Origin: Gaeumannomyces sp. JS-464
Lineage: Eukaryota > Ascomycota > Sordariomycetes > Magnaporthales > Magnaporthaceae
Direction of reading: 5' to 3'
Length of the DNA stretch: 64,000 nucleotides
Assembly (NCBI GenBank): GCA_002197995.1
Contig: NGZR01000001.1
Coordinates: 9,734,001 to 9,798,000, forward strand
Part shown: one piece after another, positions 56,656-64,000 of the stretch
Layout of the letters: every line of letters begins with the position of its first letter
Numbering within the stretch: the stretch's first letter is position 1
Notes under the pieces: model-generated
Databases searched by the model: none
Told to the model about the DNA's origin: nothing
What the model saw: the letters and a program-made list of their open reading frames with translations, nothing else
Translations under genes and position numbers: made by a program

Positions 56656-57699
56656 TGTTACGAAATTAAGCCTAACACACTTATATTTAGCTATAAACCC
56701 GCCGGCCTTTTACGAGGTTAACGAACTTTCCCTCCTCGTGTAATAACAAGTTTTTAACCTAATACCCAATTGTAACGCCGTAACAATTTATTACACCCTA
56801 AATAAAAGGATACGGAACGACTTTATAACGTTCCGACCTTTCCCTAGCACCGGAAAACGGCAGCGTAATAAACACGCTCGAAATACGAACGCTTAATAGG
56901 AAGCCGCCGACGCTTTTACCGCTTTAACGTAATAATTTTATGGCGTTACACTAACGTAATACTATAACAAACCCAGCCTAAATTTCTTAATCCTTTGCCC
57001 CCGTTTCCTTTTTTTAACTGCTCGCCGGATACGTAGCTTTATAAAAGTTAGCAAACGACGATAACGTTAATTATGCAAAGCTACGACGCGATTTACAAAA
57101 CGCTCGAACCACGCCGGCGATTAGCCAGTTTAATGACCTAATAAGCCTATTAAACCGCAAAGTTGTAATGTTTTAAAACGACGTAATAACCTTTTAAAAC
57201 GATAATAGCTCGAATATTTTTTAAATCGCCGGGTTAATAACGAAAGCTAATAACTTTCGACAAACGGTTACGCGTTTAAATGCGGAAAACGACCGGTTAA
57301 CTTAGCAATTAACGCAAACGCAGTAACGGCCCGCTTAGCCATCGCTATTTAGCTTTAACCTTTCCGCCACTTTAATTATTTTTACTTTAAAAATTTCCGC
57401 TTTGCAATTACCATTCTTTTTACTAATTACCGGGATTGTATTAGCGTCGCAACCGGGTTATACCGGCAACTTTTTAGCGTTTTAACCGGTAAGCGCTAAG
57501 CCGCCCTTTTTTTAAAAGCCTATACGAACGACGCTTAGCGATAAAAGGAGTACGTTATATGGAAATCGCTTTTTAACATTAAATTTACCTTTAATAGCAC
57601 TTTATACCCTAACCTAACGGCGAGGATTTTATACGCGGTTTAACGGCTTTTGAAAAACGCATATAAACATATTTAAAACGCTATTAATTTGGTAGCGAC

Positions 57700-58300
57700 A
57701 TACTCGTACGACCTTTTTATATAAACCCGTAACCTGTTTAATTACACCTTTTTTTCGACTTGCTTAACCCAGTTTATAAAACTTAAAATATAAAAGCGGC
57801 GGCCCGCTGGAACTTTAACACTTTAAAGTAAAAAAATATTAAATTTAGCGATTTTATCGGTATATTTATCCGTTTAGCGGATATAAGCGGATATTTAGCG
57901 AATATGCGCGTTAAAGCTTTAAAAAGCAAAGTTAATACCGAGCTTTTTAAAGCCGCAATTTATTAAATTAATAAACTCGGACACGAAAAGTTCGAAATAT
58001 AGGTTAAAATATACTGAAACCTATTTAACAACTTCGCGAACCACGCATATAGGTCGGCTTACGCCGGCGTAATACTAATGCTAAAACTAAGAAATAATTA
58101 ACCAGCTTTAACCGCCGTTTTAACTGGCGACCTTATAAACTTTAGCAAAATTTTAACGGGCCCGAAAAGACCTTTTACCGACGCGTAACGGCAACACCGG
58201 CGAAATAACAACCTTTGCATGTATTACGAATAGCCGGGGCATTACGCCCTCGCTTACCTAGCGAAACCTAAAAGGTAGTAAAACGCCGGCGGATAACAAG
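57700..58300 (+). pseudogene. Gypsy H gag with CCHC knuckle
   Basis: Broken frames give NIKAAARWNFNTL, FSDFIGIFIRLADISGYLAN, INKLGHEKFEI (about 57790-58000) and, near 58218-58255, CMYYExPGHYALAYLA, a zinc-knuckle form (CxxCxxPGHxxxxC) with the second and third Cys altered. Coding probably starts at about 56850. Confidence 0.6.
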
Positions 58301-59394
58301 GGAAAAAAATTGGGTTTTACGCAAAAACGCGCGTAAAGCTATTTAAAAAATCGAAAATAACAAAAGCAAAAAAAGGATAACATATATTTTAAAATTATAA
58401 AACCTAATATAACGTTTTTTTTTTAACATTTTGCTTTTTTTTTACGGAAACCGGCCGATATTTTACCGATTACTAATCGATATTAAATGTTTTTTTAAGC
58501 GTTTATCGTATCACATTCGCGAATATATATAACTTACTTAGGTTTTAACTACCGAAATTAAAACCCATTCGATTTGCAAACGGAGCGCTAATAAAGCGCA
58601 TTACTAATTGCGTTAAAACCATTTACACGTTCGGCAACATTACGAAAACCATAACCTTTTATTACTAGCTTTTAAAAGAACTAAACGTTATTTTAAGCTT
58701 TTTATAGTTAAAACATTATAACTAAACGGTCGATTGGGCGGTAGGAACATTAAATATAAATAACGTTACGGTGGCAAAAGCCGATTAAACACCGATTACG
58801 AATATAAAAACTCGCGTTTTAAACGCACCCAACTTTTTAACCTTTTGCAAATAGGAAAAAGTTTATATTTAAACTATACCGTAAATAAAGTTCCTCGTTT
58901 TAACAAAAAACAACACCCCGTTAAACTTCCCGTCGTTTAATAACCTCGTTAAAAATACGCCGACGGTAGTTTTCCGAACTATTTTTTAAACCGAGGATTT
59001 CCCTGAAAGCATTAAGCTAAAACCCAAAATTTAAACGTTTAAAAAATAGGTTAAAAAAGCGCCACATTTACGCCGGGTATCCGATAAAAATATCGAAAAG
59101 TTTTTAAAAGGAAAACTATTTGTAATAATGGAAAAGATTTTTAAAAAAACTTTTTTAAAAACTTTATAACCTCGTTAAATATTTCCTTTTTTAAAACGCA
59201 AATAGCTTGCCTTTATATAAGCCGTTTAATTATAAAATTAAACTTTTCCCCGGCGAAACGCCACCGTATTATTATAACCGCGTTATATTATAATAAAAGC
59301 TGCGCGTAATAAGATAATACCTCGACGATTTTTTAACGAAAAAGTTTATCCGCTTTAACGCATTGCTAGCGGCAGCCCCGATTTTTTCGCTCGA

Positions 59395-59760
59395 AAACTA
59401 AGCGGAAAGGTTAAAGTTTACGTGGATTATAAAAAGCTAAATAACGTTATAATTAAAAACCGGTACTCGATTTCTTTTATTAAAGAAATATTAAAAGCGT
59501 TATTAAAAGCGAAATGGTATAGTAAAATGGATATTATAACAGCGTTTAATCGCTTACGTATCGCTTTAACAAACGAGTGGAAAACCGCGTTTATTACTAA
59601 ATTCGGGCTATTTAAATGCCTAATAGCCAATTTCGGTATAACAAGCGCCCCTAGTTCGTTTTAGCATTTTATTAACTATACGTTAAAAAAACGCTTTAAA
59701 TAAATACGCTATAACTTATTTCGATAACGTTTTAATTTATAACGAAATTAAAACGAAATA
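59395..59760 (+). pseudogene. Gypsy H reverse transcriptase core
   Basis: An 80-codon open stretch (59422-59664): MDYKKLNNVIIKNRYSISFI, KWYSKMDIITAFNRLRIALT, EWKTAFITKFGLFKCLIANF and GITSAPSSF. This is the family DYRKLNxxTIKNRYPLPLI ... FTKLDVxxAFNxLRI ... [29 protein letters not shown]. The first catalytic Asp is kept (KMD). The YxDD loop near 59715-59735 reads TYFDN. It copies element RNA into DNA. Confidence 0.88.
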
Positions 59761-60899
59761 CCGGCGATACGTTAAAAAAATAGCACGGAGATTTACCGAC
59801 GCCGGCGTATTAATTAATATCCGGAAATGCGAGTTTAATGTAAAAAAAACGAAATACTTAAACTTTATCGTTTTAACGGCGGGAATTCGGATAAACCTGG
59901 ATAAAATGGCGGCGATTAAGTTATAAGCATTACTTACCACGCTGCGGGAATTACAACGTTTTTTCGGGTTCGCGAACTTTTATAAACGGTTTATTCGGGG
60001 TTTTTTCGCAATAGCCCGTTTGTTAATTACGTTAATAAGCACGAAAAGCTGGCCGGGCCACCTATTAAAAAAGCTTTTAGCAGCTTTTCGCCGGTTCCGC
60101 AACGCTTTTTTTTCGAAAATCATATTAGCTTTTTATAACCCGGCGTTAAAAACGATCGTAAAAGCAAACGCTTTTAACTAAGCCACGAAAGAAGTTTTTT
60201 TACAAGTAAATTCGAAAAAAATACGCCGGTTTATCACCTTTTTTCGCTTAAACATTCGCTAACGAAATGCAATTACGAAATATACGATAAAAAGCTCCTA
60301 GCGATTATTAAAACATTCGAAAAATAAAAACCCGAGCTTTAAAACGCCAAATCGCCGGTAAAAATATAAACAAATTATAAAAACCTTTAATTTTTCGCGA
60401 TTATTAAACTTTTAAACCAGCGATAAATTAAATGGTCGGAATTTTTTAGCGATTTTAAATTTTATATCGTATATAAAGCCGGGAAAACCGCTATTATTCC
60501 CGACGCATTTTTACGTTTCCCTAACGTCCGTTTAACGAAAATTCGAAACGTAACCGACGAAAGGGTAGCGTTTTACTAACGAACATTATTACTATTAAAA
60601 CGGTAAAACTTTAGCGAAACCTTAACGTTATTAAAAGTTTTCGATACGTTTAAACATATAAACGTGTTAATAAAAAAGGCGTACGCCATTTCGAAACTAG
60701 CACAAATTATAATATTTTGCTTGCAAAACCCGGCGAAACGATAATTCCCCGTTTAAATTCGGAAGCAAATTAAACTAGTTAAAACCGATTGCTAAACGAT
60801 ATAAAAGCGCGTATATTGCAAAAACCGGCTGTTTATCCCTTTTAATAAAGCGTTTAAATTTTAAATCTTATATAAAACGCATAGCTTGCTATTAAGCGG

Positions 60900-61880
60900 C
60901 CATTTAAAACGCAGCAAAACCTAAAACCTTATACGTAAAACATATATTTGGCCACGGGTATCGCGAAACGTTAACGCATTTATCCGGGGCTGCTACTTAT
61001 GCAAAGCATCCAATATGGGGAAAAAATCCCCGAACGGGTTATTAAAACTATTGCTAATGCCATTTAAGCCGTAAACAAATATTTCCGTCGATTACGTTAA
61101 CCCGTTGCCGTTATACAACGTTAAAATATTATTTACCATTATATTATAATAGTGGTAAACCGGTTAACGAAAATGCGCTATTACATTTTAATAGTGGAAA
61201 CCGACGCGGGCCGTTTAACAAACGCCTTTTTTTCGCAAATGTATCGTTTGTACGGCACTTTAAATACTATCGTTTCGAATCGAGGCCGGCAGTTTATATT
61301 TGCATTTTAGAAAGAACTAAATAAGAAACTCGGCGTTACACTTAAACATTCGTCGTCGTTTTACCCCGAATTCGACGGGCAAACGGAAATTTTAAACGCG
61401 TATATAAAACAATATTTGCAAGCATTTTGCTTATACTATTAGGACGATTAAATTAACTAGCTTTTATTAAAAAAGTTCGTTAATAATAACCACGTATTAA
61501 AAACTACCGGGGGTTTTTTTCTTCGCTAATTATAAATGGAACCCTTATATAAGCACGGAACCGAAAAGCGAGCAATTAGCCGGCGAAATACTAACGTAAT
61601 AATAAAAAATCCATAACGTTATTACAACCGCAAACCGGGTTTAAAAAGTTTAAAATTACGTTAAAACGTTAACTAAAACTAATAAAAAAAAGGTATAAAA
61701 AAGCGGCAAATTAACATCGGGCTAACGCGGGAACTTTTACGCAAAACGACCTGGTATAAATTAGCATAAAAAACATAACCACTTCCCGGTTTACGAATAA
61801 ACTCGCCGAAAAATGGATCGAGCCGTACCCGGTTATAAAGGTTTACCTTCGAGCTTTAACCGTCGATTAACAAACGCATT
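60900..61880 (+). pseudogene. Gypsy H integrase
   Basis: FIRGCYLCKASNMGKKSPNG (about 60978-61035, zinc-binding HHCC end), ISVDYVNPLPLYN (about 61085-61125; catalytic Asp kept), VSNRGGQFIFAF-like residues near 61270-61305 (Asp of SDRG altered), LKHSSSFYPEFDGQTEILNA (about 61343-61400), and LVYISIKNITTSRFTNKLAE with WIEPYPVIKVY (about 61755-61850) at the C-terminal end. Interrupted by TAA/TAG. Confidence 0.8.
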
Positions 61881-62039
61881 ATAACCGTTCCTCGTTTTTC
61901 ACGTTTCGTTAATTTAAAAAAAAACCCGGGGTTTTTTTTAAAATAAAAGGCGATAAACGTCGAGTACGATAAGCGAGCCGCCGGCGTAACGCTAGCAAAT
62001 AACTAAAAAAACGCAAGCGAAAAACCGGTAAAAAAGTGG

Positions 62040-62240
62040 CATTTTAACCGCATTTTAAATTTAAAAAAAACGCTCGACGTATTAAAATACAAAATAAAAT
62101 AGGCGGCTTTTTATAAGCTAACTTGGCAGCCGTTACGAGATTTGGAAAAAACGGATAATAAAATCCAGGATTTTTATAAAAAACATCCCAATAAGCTAAA
62201 ACTATTGGACTAGTAGCGAAATTTAAGCGAAACACCGGCA
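62040..62240 (+). pseudogene. Gypsy H chromodomain-like end
   Basis: WHFNRILNLKKTLDVLKYKI followed by AAFYKLTWQPLRDLEKTDNK and IQDFYKKHPNK: the form ILDxR...YxVKWxGYxxxTWEPxxxLxNAxxxIxxFHxxHP of Gypsy C-terminal chromodomains, with one stop inside. The minus-strand frame at the same place is a shadow. Confidence 0.6.
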
Positions 62241-62420
62241 CCGAACTAGCGTATAACCAGCTTAACTTAACGCATTAAAAAGGAACAACCCGTTTAGCGA
62301 CGTTTTAAAAAAAGGCCTAAACGTGCACCTTAGTTTTAACTAACAGCAAAAAGCTGCAAAACGAAGGAAGAAAAAAAGCGAAACGAAAGCGCAAAATAAT
62401 CGGGCTATTAAAAACGAGCC

Positions 62421-64000
62421 TATTTTAAATTAAAACCATGCATTAATAATAATTATTTATTTAATTTTTAAACGCACGCCGGTAATTTACCAGGAATAAC
62501 CGCGTAAAGCGGGAAAAAACACCAGCGAAACGCCGACGATAAAACGGGTTCGCAGTTAATACAAAACGGCGCGAAAACTTTAATAGCAAACATTAATAAT
62601 GTAAACGCGAAAACGCGTCGAAAAAAAAGCGTAACGCTAGCTTCGAACGGCGTGCTCCTCGTTTTTTTTATTTTTTTTTTATCGTCGTTTTCGGCTTTTT
62701 TTAAAACTTTGGTATATTTTAACGCTTTTATTTTGTAAAAATGGCTAATATATTGGTATTAAACGGTAATAAACTCTTTTTTATAAACGGTTTTGCCAGT
62801 TATTTAAAAGTTAAAACCAAAATCTTTACCGCGGAAACGAAATTAAAAAAAAATGCAATTAATACACGAACGTTAAAAAAAAAATAGGGAAAAACCGCAC
62901 GTAATATACCAAATTTAAAGCATTTTACTGCTTTGGATCCATTTTTTATCGCCAAAAAGTTAATTACGTACGAAACTAAATCAGCGCTTAATAACGCGAC
63001 GAAATAACCTTTTCGAAACCGGTATTTTAAAAAAAAGCCAAATTAAATAAATTAAACGGCGGAAAAAAAGCGGAACATTTACGGCACAAAAGCGTTAAAA
63101 GCCCGTTTCGTTATAATAGTTCCAAATAAACGTTTCCAAGCTAATAAAAACGGAAATAAGCTTAAATACCGCTTTACCGATAGCAAAACGACACGCTTTT
63201 AGCATAACAAAAAGCTTTTAACATTCGCGTTTATTCGCCTCGTTCGGAAATTAGTAGCTTTTATTTTGCAACTCGTCGCAATTTATAATTTAAAAAATTT
63301 TAACAACGCCGATAAACTAAACGAAATTATAAAAATTTCCTTTTATAAAAATGCAAATTTATACAGCGAAACGTTAACGGAACCGAATTAACCAAACTAA
63401 AAGGGAAGAGTTAAGCGAAAGCTTAGGAAAGCGCTAACGAAAACAACCTTTTTACACGTTTTGCGGCGCGCGTAACATTAATTGCAGTTAACGAAAATGC
63501 CGGTGCGATTAACCGTTACTCGTTCGAAAATAAAAAAACGCTATGCTTTTACTAAGGTCAAAATCGGCATTTTAATGTTTATCGTTAAAAGTACGATAAT
63601 AATTACCCGCGTAAATACGTAAGTAAAACATATACGACGAAACGCGAAAAGGTTAAACCCAAATACTTCCAAGTTTGTTTTAAATGGGCGTTATAAAAAC
63701 GATAAAAAAAGGAGGAATTTAAAAATTTAAAAAAAAAGCAAAAGGATAACGAAATTATAACGGCGAAACGAAGGCACGTTAACGCGGAAAGGGAAAAGAT
63801 AAGTGGTAATAATGCCCGACCGTAATAGTAAAAAAAGAAAAAAGCAAAAGGTTAAAATTTGGCAAAAAAACGAAAAGCAAAAGGTAAAGGGAGGAAAAGC
63901 ACTTAAAAGCAAAGCGAAAAGGCGGCGCTTTTCCAATTAAAAAAGCACGTTTTATTACTAGCGATAACGCGCCGCGCCACGATTAAAAAAGCGACGCCGC
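62421..64000. other. Unassigned RIP-mutated repeat sequence
   Basis: AT-rich, purine-rich on the plus strand toward the end, without the LTR expected for H. Translations of the plus strand give lysine-rich segments with many stops (62880-63760) reminiscent of the C-terminal third of a transposase, but no diagnostic motif was found. No gene is claimed. Confidence 0.4.

Larger units (their letters stand above)
56656..62420 (+). mobile_element. Gypsy element H (different lineage), + strand
   Basis: Sequence homologous to C stops at 56655 and a new Gypsy starts. A TGTTACGAAATT at 56656 preceded by taaat suggests the LTR start; a TAACA near 56785 is a possible LTR end, but no second LTR copy is in the window to prove it. 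Gag, RT, RNase H, integrase and chromodomain follow in the Gypsy order to about 62300. Higher CpG and different protein sequence set it apart from C, D and G. Confidence 0.72.

Noticed and set aside
1..64000. tRNA, rRNA, CRISPR arrays, bacterial-type operons
   Set aside because: I looked for clover-leaf patterns, conserved rRNA words and regularly spaced repeats with unique spacers and saw none; the tandem arrays present have no unique spacers and the gene structure is eukaryotic.

Overview
The window looks like a chromosomal segment of a filamentous ascomycete (Pezizomycotina) genome that has undergone repeat-induced point mutation (RIP). About nine tenths of it is AT-rich wreckage of transposons. 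Sister copies differ mainly by C-to-T and G-to-A transitions, reading frames are broken by TAA/TAG, TpA is very common and CpG survives. One GC-rich island of about 5.4 kb (roughly 8.2-13.6 kb) escaped this. It holds the only gene I consider intact: a patatin-like phospholipase at 11209-13036 (534 aa, three small spliceosomal introns). On either side lie remnants resembling an alpha/beta-hydrolase (SERAC1-like) N-terminus and the end of a HET-type domain. All three domain types are known as effector or N-terminal domains of fungal NLR-like and incompatibility proteins.

Left block (1-8149): the 3' part of a Tad-like LINE (+), a second short LINE 3' end, two solo LTRs of one family each with its own target duplication, a Gypsy reverse-transcriptase scrap, a 50-bp minisatellite and a ruined Tan1/pogo-like transposase (-).

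Island (8150-13604): tandem repeats, a little-mutated 390-bp LINE 3' fragment, a 57-base C tract, the patatin gene and its two neighbouring relics.

Right block (13605-64000): one nested stack of transposons. A Gypsy element G (+; 5' LTR ends at 13893) was split at 14130/45434 by a Gypsy element C (-; 14131-45428, TSD attgc, two LTRs of 537 bp each). C was in turn hit by a Fot1-type transposon Z1 (15629-17489, TA), a Copia element A (+; 17902-24883, TSD atttc), two solo Copia-like LTRs (27697-27966 and 29412-29646) and a second Copia B (-; 30335-44847, TSD attat). B contains a full-length LINE (-; 36771-43788, 11-bp TSD) which itself contains a solo LTR (39446-39717). After C, the G gag resumes (45434-about 46125). 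It is cut by another LINE (-; to 50718), which is cut by a third Gypsy D (-; from 50719). D carries a second Fot1 copy Z2 in its LTR (51018-52874) and is itself cut by a fourth, different Gypsy H (+; from about 56656). The last 1.6 kb is unassigned.

The target duplications, and the empty sites found in sister copies, give a relative order of insertion: G before C; C before Z1, A, B and the solo LTRs; B before its LINE; that LINE before its solo LTR. Almost no transposon gene here can make a full protein. The biology lies in the island gene, the stacked architecture, and the apparent fall-off in mutation toward the island. All calls are by eye from the sequence; no alignment or database search was run.
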